A DNA stretch of 21,321 bases from Hypsibius dujardini (GCA_001579985.1 LRSR01011997.1:1-21321), one strand, 5' to 3'. Shown: positions 1 through 11,636, numbered from the stretch's first letter. Program-made: numbers and translations. The notes: generated by a model from the letters alone, not told the origin.

Positions 1-1
1 G

Positions 2-3000
2 GCTGCACAAACAACTGTTCTTCGGTTCACCGGCTTCCTTCCTCTTTATGCCTACCATTCATCCACCGTCCAAAGGCCTCGAAGGAACCTCTCCACTTAC
101 CTGTCTACCATGGTGGCCATCTGCCTCATCACAGGAACCATATACCCAATCACCACAAACTTCATGAGAGCCGTCTACGTACTGGCGTTCCCATCGGTGC
201 AGATAGATACCAACACCGCCGGCTTGGTCCTCCTCATGGAAAAGATACCCTACGGGTTGATTAGCCTACGAGCCTTCCTGGTCTTGATCTTGTTCTTTCG
301 TAAGAGGAACACGTTTTCCACTCTCGCCTTAGATATGTCTATGTGTCTGCCTAGCAACCGCGGTTTCGCTGAACGGATCACTGTTCTCTGTTCATGGGTG
401 GGCTTGTTAGTTACGGCGCTGTTTCCCGTGGCGTGGGAGTGCTTCAGCGTCCTCCAAATTCTCATCACGTCAAGGAATACGACGTTGCTATCTCGGGACG
501 CCTACGAACCGCTTCCCATCCCTGTCGTCTTTTGGCATCATCAACTCAGTGTCTTTCTCCTGCGATGCATACCGTTTATTTTGTCCCAACAGGTGTACCT
601 CACCGCTATGGTGCTGGCTTGGATGGCCTCAAGCGAATTAAAGCGCATTGCACGGGACATCGCCTGGGAAACTGCCCAATACACCGGTCTGAATTGGTGT
701 TGAAAAGGATTAAAAATAACAACCCGTAAATTTATATTTTAAATTGTCGCCTAGTCTATTTCTGTTGTAACGAATTACATGCTTATTTTATTTCGAATTA
801 ACGTTTATTTAAATTCTGAATTAAGGCTCTCATGAGAAGAAAACATTGCGCGACTATAAACAGCCCGTCCAAGTTTGCGAATCTCACGGACCATAAACAG
901 GGTCGTGCGGTCTCGCGTGAAATCTTAAATGAGATTGCGAAGAAGATGTTTTTCAAATCGCTCGCCGAGCGATTTTCAAACTTCTCATGGCTAGATTTCT
1001 GTATACAATCAATGCTCCCCAGGTCCAGGTTTCATCCATTAGGAACAATCCGTTTCTAAGGTTTTCCACCCTTTTTTGTGATTTTTTACTTGGTTTTTTG
1101 CGTCCAAAAATGAGCGGGACTACCTTGCGTGGATTTTGATATTTGGGGAGGATCAACAGGGAACTCCCAGATGTATGAGATTCTGCTCTGTATCAACACA
1201 GGCAACTAAGAAATTTTCAAGTGAATTCGTTCGGAATTTTTTCTAGGAACCTGATCCAGCCCATACGGTTTGTACTAGATATCAGGTAGGAACTTAATTT
1301 TTGGAATATATTCTCATGCAGTTGGCCTCGCAACGGGCAATAATTAAAACTTTTTACTTTGACCAAAATGTCTCAAATTTAGTAGGATTTTAAAGCGCCG
1401 TTGCCAATTTTTTGTTGCTCTCCACCGAGAAGAGACTGATTCGAGTTTTCAGAAAGTCACCAGAATAACGCGATGTCCCGCTCCATTTTGTCCGCTTCTG
1501 TGTAGCAAACTGCCCGGGGTAGATTGTTATCGTACAGCTAGATCAAATTATGGAAGGGAGCAATAAACCTAACCGGATATTTTTTATAAAACATACTGGG
1601 TTATCAGTTCTATTGAGAAAATTTTCAATTTTATGGCAAGGTGCAGAAAAAAATGAGTTGCGCTTCAGAGCGGAAGTTTGGGACGAAATTTTAAAATCAA
1701 CGGTGGCACTTTTGGACACAGGGCTACAACCCTTAAACTGCATTTTTGTCAAAAATGTTTTGTAAGTAAGTTAGCAAAATTACCGAGGATAAAAAAAACG
1801 TTGGTAGATGGCTCTAAGGTTCTCTGAGTGAAGCATAGTGTCGCGGCTACAGAGGAGATCTCGGAGACGTCTCAAAATGGCTCGCGATTTGCCGAAATTG
1901 AAATGATGATCAAATCTCAGGTTGCCCACCGAATGTATTGATTTTGCATTTGAGCAAGTGTTATCTACTTGTCTACAATATTCTTTTGTAATTTTTGTAA
2001 TTTATTCAGTTCTGATTTTTTTTTAAATGTCTGAAAAAATTGAAACTGGGACATTCTTCTCCACTTTTTGGATTCACAAGAATTTTAAAGATATGGCTAA
2101 CTGAATATTTTTTTAAATTCTGATAATTGGAAAATATCTGTTTTAAATAGGGCTTTTAGTAGGTTGGATAACATCAGGCGGGTGCAAAGTGAGGATTTCG
2201 TTAAAAAACAGCTAGTCCAAAAAGTAAGTTTCTACCCGGTAGTTTGATTTCATGCGAAACAGTGAGATTGCAAGCGTGAAACCTGGAATGAGACAGCGTT
2301 GTATTCGCTTGTTTCATCTCACGTCTCATCCAGTCGGACATCCAAGCCATATCACGGCCTTTAGCTCACTCAAATACTTCAACAAAAACAATTTAAGTTT
2401 GTTATAACAATTTTATTTGAACTACCGAAAATATGGCTTTGTTTTCTAAATATGCGAATTGACATTTAGATTAATTTTGCCAATGAACATACACTTTCCA
2501 TGTAGTTTTATTTAATTTCAAACAGGTCACTTAGACAACACCAAAAGGAACGCCCCCTCCTCCTCTAGTACGGCCGCGGAATGTGCAGGCCTACTTTCAC
2601 AGACTCAGGACAAACTCCATCATTGGACTCGTCAGCATTTCATCCTGTGTGACTTCGCGGAGCAATTGAACGCACGTTTTGGTGGGATATTTCTGGCAAT
2701 ATTCAGCCTGGATTACGTGACGGCTCTGTGTTTCGCTTCACGGTTGGTCTTCGGGAGTGCGGACCGACCGGTGGTGTGGTACGCCTTCGCCGTGAGCAGC
2801 GTCGTGTTATTTGGCTCCTACATCACCCTCATGGCGTTCCCGTTGGTTCGGCTGAACGACACGGTAACTTTTAAAGGAAATGCAAACTTCAAACAAAACA
2901 AATCAGCGTAATATTTTTTCATTGCGAATATTGTCGACCGTTTAGAGCAGGGCACTACCCAGGATTATCCACGCTCTTGTCGCTGCCGTGGGCAATCTGA

Positions 3001-4391
3001 AATTCGACGGAAAGGTAATTCAATGTTTTTTGGGAAGTAAAATTTTTAAGAAATATTCATTTAAGGTTCGTTGCAAATGGTTTGGCAAGAATTACTCGTA
3101 CTTTTTGTTTGGGGACACCGTAGAACGAGTTTCACCTGGAGAACGATCTTCGACGGTTTGAAGATTGCTGCCGTAGCAACGTTTTGTCCTTGCATGGACA
3201 ACAGTTCATCGAATACACCCGACCGTTCTTAGCTAGAGTAAGTCACGTGTAATTCCTGACTTTGCTTAGTGGAGTCTCGCTTGCTCATAAGTCCAACCTC
3301 ACTTTGTTAAGACCAGAGAAGACGGGAAGATTGAGGCCTGGGCCTGCGTCCAAGCTGGCTGGCTATGACCTTAGACCAGAATTAGCCTATAAAAGTCACC
3401 GAGACTAGAGGACCATACAAGGTGTCATAAAAATTTTACAAAATCCTGGAAAATGGAGTCTTTGCTCGACATAAAACCAAACCGCTCTCGAGGATTAGAG
3501 GTTTAACCACTTGATGGTGCTCAGTGACTCGTATTCACACCTGTATAAGGCGCCTTATCTGATTTCCAAATCTCATAAACCCAACACGTGCTCCACTCAA
3601 TTTCACATGTGTGATATATTCCTTGTCTCATTTGGATGCAAAGATGGGTCGCATACTAGATTTGGGTCTGAGGGGTAAAACACATGATAAAACAACGTTG
3701 TTTGCTTTTGCGGATTGGCTCGAATGACGCTCATGCTACGTTCGTGCTCCTTATTAAAGTGTCATTCAGTCACAGATATCACAGCCGGAGAGACCTGTCA
3801 GGAAGGAAAGTCTACTGCCCTAATAACTTTTTTGTCTTTGTGTGACCAGAAATACTCCCACACATAATGCCACACAAAAACGTGTCCTTGTTACACAAAA
3901 CATGTTTTTTCACATAAATAAAGTCCAAAGTGGAAAATTTTGCTACAAGTGAAAAAAAGACGTTATTTTTTATACGTTATACGTTATATACGTTATACGT
4001 TATATACGTTATACGTTATATACGTATACGTTATTTATTAGGGCTCCTATGCTAGGCTGGTTTTCTCACAATCAAAACGTACAAAAAATGACGTCACAAA
4101 TCAGATCGAGCTTCGGACTCGCTGTTGATACTACACTGCCAAGGGTGCTTCATGTTCAGTTTGGGAACATAAATTCCTTTTTTACGATTTTTATGATTTA
4201 ATGCTGTAATATGATAGTGCAACAAGGAGTAGGAACGTAGCATTAGTTTGTAAAAACTCACAGGCATGACCGTGCAGATTCTGCGCGTTTCGTATTCTGA
4301 GAAGATGCATCCTTATTCGTTGCAGGCTTTGGCTTTGGCGGTTTCGTTCATCCTGTTGGCCAGAGATCTTTTCCGCAGCGACCTGAAATGA
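2..4391 (+). CDS. Gene 1: gustatory-receptor-like 7TM protein, 5' end cut by window edge
   Basis: Five exons are inferred: <2-686, 2526-2863, 2946-3014, 3124-3237 and 4326-4391 (TGA). They give about 423 residues, lacking roughly 14 N-terminal residues by comparison with gene 3. Exon 1 holds TM1-TM4 with the shared motif PFILSQQVYL. Exon 2 holds TM5-TM6 with QLNARFGG and ends in FPLVRLNDT at a GTAACT donor. The last three introns are all phase 0 and fall where they fall in genes 2-4. The exon 1/2 junction (phase 1, donor GTCTGA) is the least certain call; it joins ...AQYTG to HLDNTKRN without a stop. The final exon reads ALALAVSFILLARDLF, matching TM7 of the paralogues in spacing but lacking their W-T-F. 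An NTT sequon lies in the TM3-TM4 loop. By family, Grs are membrane ligand-gated channel subunits of sensory neurons; the ligand is unknown. Family assignment is inference from pattern and intron layout. Confidence 0.73.
687..2525 (+). other. Large intron 1 of gene 1 (about 1.84 kb)
   Basis: This AT-rich stretch has many in-frame stops and no ORF with recognisable protein content. It separates the TM1-TM4 exon from the TM5-TM6 exon of gene 1. A weak inverted pair (CATGAGAAG at about 831 and CTTCTCATG at about 983, with a small palindrome near 954-976) may be a decayed MITE. Genes 2-4 have no intron here. Confidence 0.55.
3238..4325 (+). other. Intron 4 of gene 1 (about 1.09 kb)
   Basis: The intron starts with a consensus donor GTAAGT after ...PFLAR and ends at TTCGTTGCAG before the short TM7 exon. 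It has no coding content I can support. It contains a 16-bp tandem repeat listed separately. The equivalent introns of genes 2-4 are only 67-90 bp, so this one has expanded. Confidence 0.65.
3971..4034. repeat. 16-bp tandem repeat, about 4 units
   Basis: The unit TATACGTTATACGTTA is repeated three times exactly, followed by a shorter fourth unit. Each unit is itself a near-duplication of an 8-bp motif. It lies inside intron 4 of gene 1. Confidence 0.9.
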
Positions 4392-4753
4392 AATCCGCTT
4401 GTTCGCTTTCGCGGCGCCCCCTTTCCGGCTCCCGTCACACATCGTCAACAGTATCCCTAGAGAGATTCGGGGATGTGCACTGATCTGTGGGGAAATTGGT
4501 ATGCGAAATGCAGAAGTCAGCTATCAAGATATGCTACCTTTTATGTGGTAAATTAATCTATTTGTCCGGATGACACTTTAAACAATGAAATGCGTAGCTG
4601 CAAACACCAGGGAAGTTGTGCTTGAACGCAGGTTTTTCTATTTACATGTAATATTCATCGCTTGTTCAATTTGCGGAGCGTCTGCTTAGGCAGTTATACA
4701 GGTTCGTTTCATTTGAAGACACCTTTGATGATTTTTCCATTTTTTTAATAAAA
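4392..4753. other. Intergenic region between genes 1 and 2
   Basis: Only 362 bp separate the gene 1 stop from the gene 2 start, in head-to-tail orientation, so the 3' end of gene 1 and the promoter of gene 2 must share it. I see no reliable TATA box or other site. Confidence 0.6.
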
Positions 4754-6826
4754 ATGGAGTCCGCCCAAATACTTGTCCTAACATGCATGGGTTTCATCCC
4801 GTACGTTGATCGACCGACCAGACATTTCACTTTGAAGGGCTCAGTGCGAGCGATCCCTGTTTGTCTCGCGGTAGCATTGTTGCTGGGCACGACCGCAAAA
4901 GCTTGTCTGGTACTCGCACTGGTACTGCGGAATTTGCTGTACCCGCAAGAAGTCGGCCTCAATGTCGAGGGAAAAGTCGGGCTCCTTGCTTTCTTCGAAG
5001 ACTTTCCGGAATGCGTAATGGGCTTTCGGTCACTGACGGTCTTGGGAATCTTTTTCTTTAATCGGAAACAGTTTCAACCCTTCACTGAGGCCGTGAACCA
5101 TTGGCTAGGAGATCATTCCTTACTACTGGAACGTATTAAGGACCTCAATGTTGTGCGATGGTCGTATGTCCTGCTGCTTGGAACCTTTGCGGCTCAATTC
5201 TTATGGGTTGCGATGGATTGGGCCCGTTTTCTAATCATCGCGCCCAATGTCAATATAACTTCAAACAACATTTTGGCGCCTTTTCCCGAACCCCTTCTCA
5301 CGTGGCAGTACATTGTCATTGACGTCGTATTTATGGCACTGCCGTTTGCCCTTTCCCAACAGGTGTATATCTTTGTGCTGGTCTCAGTAACATCTCTACT
5401 GAGAACCCTTCGGTGTCTAGATGCTAGTCTAGCGAACACGCTAACAACGCTCAGCGGGGAGAATCAGCAAAACACGTGGAAGCAGCTTCCGATTGTGCGG
5501 AAAAGGCTCGAGGAATGGAAGGACCTGCATCTACGTATCGCAATGGTAACCGATCGGATCAATGAGCTCTTCGGGTCGGTAATGTTCGTAACCTTTGGAG
5601 CAGACGTGTTGCTGCTGGTGTGCGTTTCATCCCGGCTGGTCACAGACACAATCGCTACTCCGTTACTGTTCTGCTATAAATTTGCGTCAGTGGTCCTCTT
5701 TGGAGTATATGTTACGTGTTTTCCAATGCCCATGGTCAAGGCTTACGAGACAGTAAGTGATAGACTGGCATATACAGTAAGGGTTTTCAAATTTCGCTTA
5801 TTTGCAGCGTCTATTTCGCTATTTCAAACTCGCTAATCTCCCTGGTTTTGCACGCCCTTGCAAGGGTGATGCGAGGACACCCCCCTGGCTTACCTGAGGC
5901 TGTGTCTCCTTCGCTAATCTCGACTCACATGGACCACTCACAAGACAGATGATAACCGAAAAAAGCAGCTCCCTGTCTGCTCTTCTCGCTTATCTTCAAA
6001 ACCAGGGAGATTAGCGAGTTTGAAGTAGCTAAATAAACGCTGCAAATAAGCGAACTTTGAATACCTTTAAAACTGTCGTCATAGGTGTGATGCTCGTATT
6101 TGTTGACGTGATTTACCGTTCAGTTTTTCCTTCAATCTACTTTTTGTCGTCCTACAATCCTCGTTTCGTTCGATTTGTGGTGCAAATAATAACTTGAAAA
6201 GGCAGTACTCGTATACACTCTTGTATTGTAAGGTCAACAGGGTTTCCAGGTTCTCGAAGGGTGAATAGATCGTCTCACAGGCAAAACTTTAAACTTAATT
6301 GAAGTCATTTTCTCCAGAGCTCTGCCTTAGCCCTCAAAGTACAGCAGCTGAGTTACCTAATACAAGAAGCAACTGACGAGTCACCAATGACCGAAAAGGT
6401 AAGTTGTCTTGCATTCCGTGTTCATACAAATGTTAAAGCTTAATAATTCATTTGTCTAGTTACGTACTAGTACTAACACTCAACTCAGACTCATCTTTTC
6501 AGGACTTAGGATTGTACGTGATAAAAGATCTGCATCAATTTGAGACAACTTGTCGAAATAATACATCATTGTTTCAAGGATTGGAACTAATCAGCTTTAC
6601 ACGCAGATTGCTTACCAGGGTTAGTGTTTTACCTACCAGTTAACAACAACTGAACCGGGACTTTATCTGGGTATGTGGATTCAAATTGTGTTTTTTTTGT
6701 ATTTGGCAGGTGTGGACATTTCTTATAACATTCGTCATTATAGCGAAGCAGGTACTGGGCAGAGATCCAGTAGTTGCGACGTCAGGATTGGCTACCAATA
6801 GTACTTCTACCCTGGTAACTCCATAA
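4754..6826 (+). CDS. Gene 2: gustatory-receptor-like 7TM protein, complete
   Basis: Four exons: 4754-5752, 6318-6398, 6503-6619 and 6710-6826 (TAA), giving 437 residues, a usual Gr length. All three introns are phase 0, with donors GTAAGT, GTAAGT and GTTAGT. Hydrophobic segments lie at about 34-58, 85-103, 136-160, 185-215, 273-296 and 304-328, plus TM7 in the last exon (VWTFLITFVIIAKQVL). Shared motifs are LPFALSQQVYI (196-206), RINELFG (268-274) and FPMPMV before the first donor. A sequon, N167-I-T, is in the TM3-TM4 loop. The start is the first in-frame ATG, after an A-rich leader. The protein is expected to be a chemosensory channel subunit; ligand unknown. It has a longer C-terminal tail than genes 3 and 4. 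Intron 1 contains a foldback element. Without splicing, the exon 1 frame reads 28 codons into the intron before a stop, so a truncated six-TM product is conceivable but not implied. Confidence 0.82.
5784..6063. mobile_element. Foldback MITE-like element in intron 1 of gene 2
   Basis: The 66-bp arms 5784-5849 and 5998-6063 are inverted copies that match at about 61 of 66 positions by eye. They enclose about 150 bp with no coding capacity. The arms contain TTCGCTTATTTGCAGCG and its complement. Weaker similarity continues a few bases outwards, and I could not settle a target-site duplication. The transcribed intron could form a long hairpin close to the 5' splice site. Confidence 0.75.
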
Positions 6827-7261
6827 TTTAGAATATGCAACTCTTCAGTGTAGGCCGAGTGAGTGCTCCTTGTCTTGTTTGGGCTAGAGGGGAGACAAAG
6901 GCGAAAATTGTTTTTTTCAACATTGAATTCAAAATTCGGCTTATTGTCCCTGATCATTTAGATATTCGAGGGGGCGTGGGGACGTGCCCCTTTTCGCACC
7001 CCCTGGTCCTACCGTGAGGGGCTTACATCTTTTTTTACGTGTTAAAGCTCGTCCCTCGCTGGGCGGGAAATTCTTTTGCCAACTTGTCCCAGTATCATAT
7101 CTTTTTACGTATATTACTTCTAAAAGTAGTGATGATGAGTCCAAATTGGTTGGCTTTTCAAAAGAGGAACTACGACGTGGGTTGTGAGGCAATAATGTCA
7201 CACCCCTACAACATGGGTGAATCGGCTTGCAATGCTCGCTTCTAAATATTGTCGTGGACCG
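6827..7261. other. Tail-to-tail intergenic region between genes 2 and 3
   Basis: Short region between two converging stop codons. The part from about 7133 is closely similar to 13737-13870, next to gene 4. It holds one copy of a dispersed motif at 7031-7080, listed separately. I found no gene. Confidence 0.6.
7031..7080 (+). repeat. Dispersed repeat motif, copy 1
   Basis: The core TTTTTACGTGTTAAAGCTCG is followed by a CTCGCTGGGC block and ATTCTTTTGCC. Related copies lie at about 12970-13030, 13388-13447 and 13528-13562, all in DNA beyond the 3' ends of genes 3 and 4. Confidence 0.6.
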
Positions 7262-8755
7262 CTAAACTAAAAACTCTTTCGCTACTAGCACGAAAGAGAA
7301 TACGAAGGTCCATATCTGCAATTCAAGAGTAAAATTAAAGCCTTTGTGGTGACAAAAAGCAGACCAGATGCTAAAATCTTACCCCGACCAAATTGCCACG
7401 AGTAAACTCCACAGTCACCGCCGATAAAATGCACGAGTGGTTCCAACACAGAGATTCAAAACGAAGCATCCGTTCCCTCCATATACCCGCTTCCTGCAAA
7501 ATGTTCACCCACACATTTACCCGGAAGACAAACGAAAATTTAAGCAAACCTGCTAAATTATCATACATCACCTTTTTGTCATGGTCCTTTTGGGTTTCAA
7601 ACGTGATCAAAATGTGCGCTAATTTCGCTAACCTATTACTCTGTCGTTGAAAAATATTACACAACGTTTTACAAGCTCGCTCTCGTACATGCCTGGACCA
7701 AGATTTACAGATTTTACCTCTTCCGCCACCATGACCATCGGTATGGGAAACACGGTCGCGTAGACTCCAAAAGCCACCACACTGCCTAACGCAAAGGCGT
7801 ATTGCCCGAGCGTCTCGGAAATGCTGACAATCCACGAGGACAGGCACAGCATGTTCAAAGCATCGAAAACGTGAGTAGCCAGGAACACCCAGCCATAAGA
7901 ATGATTGATCCGTCTGGCGACGCAGTTGGCCTGCAGTAAAATCTTCTCCCAACGCCGCAGCTGTTCGGTCATGAGCGTGAAATGATCCGAACTATGATAG
8001 ACTTTGCTTCCACTGCTGGTGACCTCAATGGTATGTAGCAGTTCATGCTTCAAGGTCTGAATAGATTTACTCAGCAACCAGGAAAAAACCACAGCGCCGA
8101 TGTAGACATGCTGGGATAAGATGAAGGGGAAAACGTTCAAGGCCGAATAGACACAGATGTACTCCCACGGGTAGACCTGCGTCGGAATGGGATTGAGGTA
8201 ATTGCTGCTGTACAACGTGGCGTTCGGTACCGTGGTGAAGTAGTCCACCCAGTCAAAGCATTCCCACACTACATGGAGTGTTGCAGTAGCAATGAGAAAT
8301 ACTATCGAGAGGCTCTTAAACTTGCGAAATGGCTTGCTGCTGAAGTAAGAAGATGAGAATGTTATTTTGAGAAGTTCCTCGGTTGCTAAGGAGAGCAAGT
8401 GAAGAGAATCGCGTTTCCAAAAAGCGAAAATGAGCACGACAATACCGCGGAAGTTGAGGATGAAATAAGGCATCATCTCCATAATGTCCAAAAGACCGCT
8501 TTTACCTGTGCTGTCGAGGTACACTGCCCCGAGCTCCGGATGAACAACCCTGTAGGTCATCTGGGCAGTTCGAAGTGCCAGATCAGCAAGAGCCCCAGCG
8601 ATGAGCGTGAGGCTGACAGCTGTGGTCACCCAATGTCGAAGATGGCCGCAGAAGGTCCTAGTGTGGGCCGGCTGGCTGTTGACAAGGAACCCAGTAAGCT
8701 GCAGGCTTAGCGGCAAGGGCACAAATTCGTTTGCAGTTGGTCTAGAGCTTCCCAT
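7262..8755 (-). CDS. Gene 3: gustatory-receptor-like 7TM protein, complete
   Basis: Four exons on the minus strand: 8755-7718, 7640-7572, 7493-7383 and 7315-7262 (TAG), coding 423 residues. All three introns are phase 0 and very short (77, 78 and 67 bp), with donors GTAAAA, GTGATG and GTAAGA. TM segments are at about 42-64, 92-113, 148-170, 199-228, 287-312 and 319-343, plus TM7 in the last exon (IWTFVFSFVLVAKEFLV). Motifs: FPFILSQHVYIG (209-220), RINHSYG (282-288), FPIPMV before the first donor. The sequon N178-A-T lies in the TM3-TM4 loop. Reading past the first donor gives a longer ORF with about 29 extra codons to 7628, but the splice agrees with all paralogues. It is tail-to-tail with gene 2 and about 91% identical to gene 4 over exon 1. 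Expected role: chemosensory channel subunit, ligand unknown. Confidence 0.85.
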
Positions 8756-9799
8756 TCTGTAGGTTCTATCACTATGGTTTGGACGAGTTCGAGCGCGGGG
8801 CTCAAGAAGTGATTCTCAAGATCATAATGCGTCCTCAGTTCCACAGCACCAAATCACCAAAGTGAAAATTTCAAATCCCAAGTGAAAAAGCCATGAAGGC
8901 TGGAACAATTGACATTAATGCTAGCAGATAACGCTGCCAATACAAAGAATCCATTATGGGTACGTTGACGAATAATGACCATCAGTTCGTGTACATAAAT
9001 ATAGTAAATTCATTTTCTAATTTTCTCTACAATATGTTTCAGTTGCATCTTTGTTTCGCTCTCCGTCCATACCTTGTGGTGTGGTTAAACCAACAACTTT
9101 TTTGTATCAAGAGCGCGGGGGCGAGTGGGAGGACGGGGGCTTAGCTGCAATGCCGCTCAATTTTTTGGATTTAATAGAGAGACATAGCAAGGGGGCGAGC
9201 AAAGAGGGCAGAAAGATGCGAGATAGGGAAATGTACCATTCAAGTGTTTGAGACCTCCGCACGCCCTTGGTTTGGAAAACAAGAAGGTCTACTTAAGGGA
9301 CAGACTGTGCACCAGTCCTTACTTTAACCAAACACCCTCAAAACGAGTCCATTAAATGTCACTGTGGACACTACAAAAATAGTTCTATACGCCTGGGAGC
9401 TCAGGGGAGTTAGTTTTAACCTCGGTTTAGGTTTCTCTTGTATCGGTGGGTGAACCGTTTTCGCGCGTGTACAATGGATGCTTTGTGTGCCTGGAACGGT
9501 GCTAAAGTTGTCTCTTGAGCTCACGGGCATGCACATGTGACCACAAGATAACGCTTACCAAGTTAAAACCAACTTTTTATTGGGTGCCAAGAAATGAGAG
9601 TGATCGAAGCTTAAGTCAATTTTAGCCACAGCGTGCCACTGCTTTCCTCATTGCTTGAATTCTTGATTAAGCGTCCGCCAAAAAATGACGAACGTGACCC
9701 TATAAAACAGGGATCGCGACTGATTTGCTTCTTTGAAAGCTCCAAGCCTTCCAATGTTTGGATATAATAGGCACGAACGCACCAAAGTACAGTGCAACT

Positions 9800-9821
9800 G
9801 ACCGTGAGTCGGTTCACGGTC
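9800..9821. other. Hairpin conserved in both duplication copies (copy 1)
   Basis: An 8-bp perfect stem, GACCGTGA/TCACGGTC, has a 6-nt loop. The equivalent place upstream of gene 4 (16544-16569) keeps the stem, with 9 pairs, while the loop has changed. Function unknown. Confidence 0.5.
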
Positions 9822-10082
9822 CTGACCATGGTCTAGTCGCTTCTTCCCTTTGATCTCATGCCATACACAAAAAAATTAGTTTCCTTTAAAGGAGTATTTG
9901 TGTTTCACTGACAAGGCTCTAACGATGAAATCTGCTGAAGAGCGGGTGTAATCAAATTGGGACAGCATATCAGGCCTCTAAGTGTGCTCTATTCAATCCT
10001 TTCATGTGGTGTTCTGGTTACAACGAAGATATGCAAAAATACGTGTATATTAATATAGACCTTGTGTGACACATAAAATTTC

Positions 10083-10104
10083 TAATAAATAAATAAATAA
10101 ATAA
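10083..10104. repeat. (TAAA)n microsatellite
   Basis: About five tandem AAAT/TAAA units lie immediately before the second copy of the segmental duplication. Confidence 0.85.
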
Positions 10105-10111
10105 TTTATAA

Positions 10112-10545
10112 TTCAGAAAAGCAGTACTCGTATATTCTCGTGTATTGTAAGGTCAACAGGGCTTCCAGGTTTTCGAAGGGAGAATAGATCGTCTCACAGG
10201 CAAAACTTTAAACTTAATTGAAGTCATTTTCTCCAGAGCTCTGCCTTAGCCCTCAAAGTACAGCAGCTGTTACCTAATACAAGAAGCAACTGACGAGTCG
10301 CCAATGACCGAAAAGGTAAGTTGTCTTGCATTCCGTGTTCATACAAATGTTAAAGCTTAATAATTCATTTGTCTAGTTACGTACTAGTACTTAACTCAGA
10401 CTCATCTTTCCAGGACATGGGATTGAACGTGATAAAAGATCTGCATCAATTTGAGACAACTTGTCGAAATAATACGTTATTGTTTCATGGACTGGAACTC
10501 ATCAACTTTACACGAAGAATGCTTACAAGGAAATGAAACCACTCT
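10112..10545 (+). pseudogene. Gene 2 remnant: orphan exons 2 and 3 of a Gr-like gene
   Basis: This is nearly identical to 6194-6619 of gene 2, including the intron between the two exons. The exon 2 copy (AGCTCTGCC..., ending in GAAAAG before GTAAGT) has lost 2 bp relative to gene 2 after CAGCAGCTG, so its frame is broken. The exon 3 copy stays open and reads DMGLNVIKDLHQF to FTRRMLTR, but the 3' splice donor is gone (AGGAAATGA instead of AGGGTTAGT). No copy of exon 1 lies upstream and no clear exon 4 downstream. It can be explained as the truncated end of a tandem duplication whose breakpoint fell in intron 1. It cannot code for a receptor. Confidence 0.85.
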
Positions 10546-11168
10546 GGACGGCGAATTTCTTTATACGAGGGGCACTCTGATATGATTGCAAGTGCATTTT
10601 TTTAAAATAATAGGTTATGCAAAACTTCATTCACAATAATTCAACAGGGACAACATCCAGTTGGGATGACGAATAAAAAGTTTGAGCGAAATCTGTTGAC
10701 AACTGGCCACAGGCGAGTTGGCAAGGTAAAGCCCACTTTGAAAAATGAAAACATTGGCTCATTGCAAAATGCCGCGCGATAAGCATGCTCTTCGGGGAGC
10801 TGCTTTCAACAATTATTCCAACGGCCAAACTCCTCTTGAGACATTCAAACGATTAAAAAGCACTTTCAGAGTTTTTGCATCTTCAATTCATACTGTGTGG
10901 AGATACTTACGAGACTTGAGAAGAGAAAGAAAGACGCTGGGAGATGTCCCATATCCAGGACGTTCTGCAACGGCTGTGAATCCTCGCAATATCGGAGCCG
11001 TTGATTGCTAGATCACCGAGAATTCCCGTGCTACCTGGGAGGATATTAAGGTTGAAATCAGCATCGGCTCTGCTGCTCTGGATATCATTCTGCACCACAA
11101 ACTGGGTCTCAGAAAGCTCTGTGCAAAATGGGTCCCTCATTTGCTGCAGGAAGGTAGAAAACAGGTAA

Positions 11169-11636
11169 AATTGAGCTTTAGGGCCACTAATCAAATTTGA
11201 GTTGTGGCTATTAAGCCTAGTCAACTCGATGATTTTGAATCGAATGGCATCAGCCTGATTTCGATAACAAATCTGGGGAAGGAGCTAAAACGTTTTGATT
11301 ACTCGTTTGCCCCAGTCGACAGGTGGATCGATTGCTTGATTGATTCACTGGGAAGCAGAATCAAAGCGGCCATTTTCTTATGGCCTTAAACCCATGAGTG
11401 ATAAATCACCGCGCGAAAGCTCGGCGCCCCATCACTCATGGGAATCTGAATCAGTGTTGCCATTCAAAACCCATCGCCAGTGGTGATTGATTAATTGTCT
11501 AAATACTTCAAACCCCCGTAGCTCCGCCCCCTAATTTTGGATCAAAATTCGGCTGATGCCAATCGACTCAGAATCATTAGATTAACTAAGAATCATGTTC
11601 AAACTTAAAATTTGATTAGTGGCCCTAAAGCTCAAT
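11169..11636. mobile_element. Foldback MITE inserted in the mariner transposase
   Basis: The ends are near-perfect inverted repeats (TTGAGCTTTAGGGCCACTAA on the left, complement on the right). Imperfect pairing continues for more than 100 bp inwards, for example GGCATCAGCC on the left against GGCTGATGCC on the right. GTAA flanks both sides (11165-11168 and 11637-11640), so the target duplication is GTAA, or TAA within it. Removing the element and one GTAA restores a continuous transposase reading from GRKQ to KKQARVDF, which shows it is a clean insertion. No coding capacity; the mobilising transposase is unknown. Confidence 0.85.

Larger units (their letters stand above)
6194..9887. repeat. 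Tandem segmental duplication, copy 1
   Basis: This unit starts inside intron 1 of gene 2 and runs through gene 2 exons 2-4, the tail-to-tail intergenic DNA, gene 3 and about 1.1 kb upstream of gene 3. Matching sequence in the same order and orientation is found at 10112-16636. The ends are placed where the two copies stop aligning by eye. Confidence 0.75.
8756..10111. other. Upstream DNA of gene 3
   Basis: The part to 9887 is well conserved with 15365-16636 upstream of gene 4. It should hold the gene 3 promoter and 5' untranslated region, but I see no certain core-promoter site. A minus-strand open frame around 9324-9536 has a counterpart at 16069-16347. The counterpart differs by compensating indels and many amino-acid changes, so I do not call a gene. 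From 9888 to 10111 the DNA is unique and lies between the two duplication copies. Confidence 0.55.

Noticed and set aside
831-991. Possible MITE in intron 1 of gene 1 with CATGAGAAG/CTTCTCATG ends
   Set aside because: Only 9 bp of clean inverted match, weak pairing inside and no target duplication. Too little to call.
7371-7952. 193-residue minus-strand ORF overlapping gene 3, and its 218-residue counterpart at 13944-14600
   Set aside because: These run through introns in a frame that is partly antisense or out of frame to the receptor exons. Only the stretches that coincide with exons 2 and 3 are coding.
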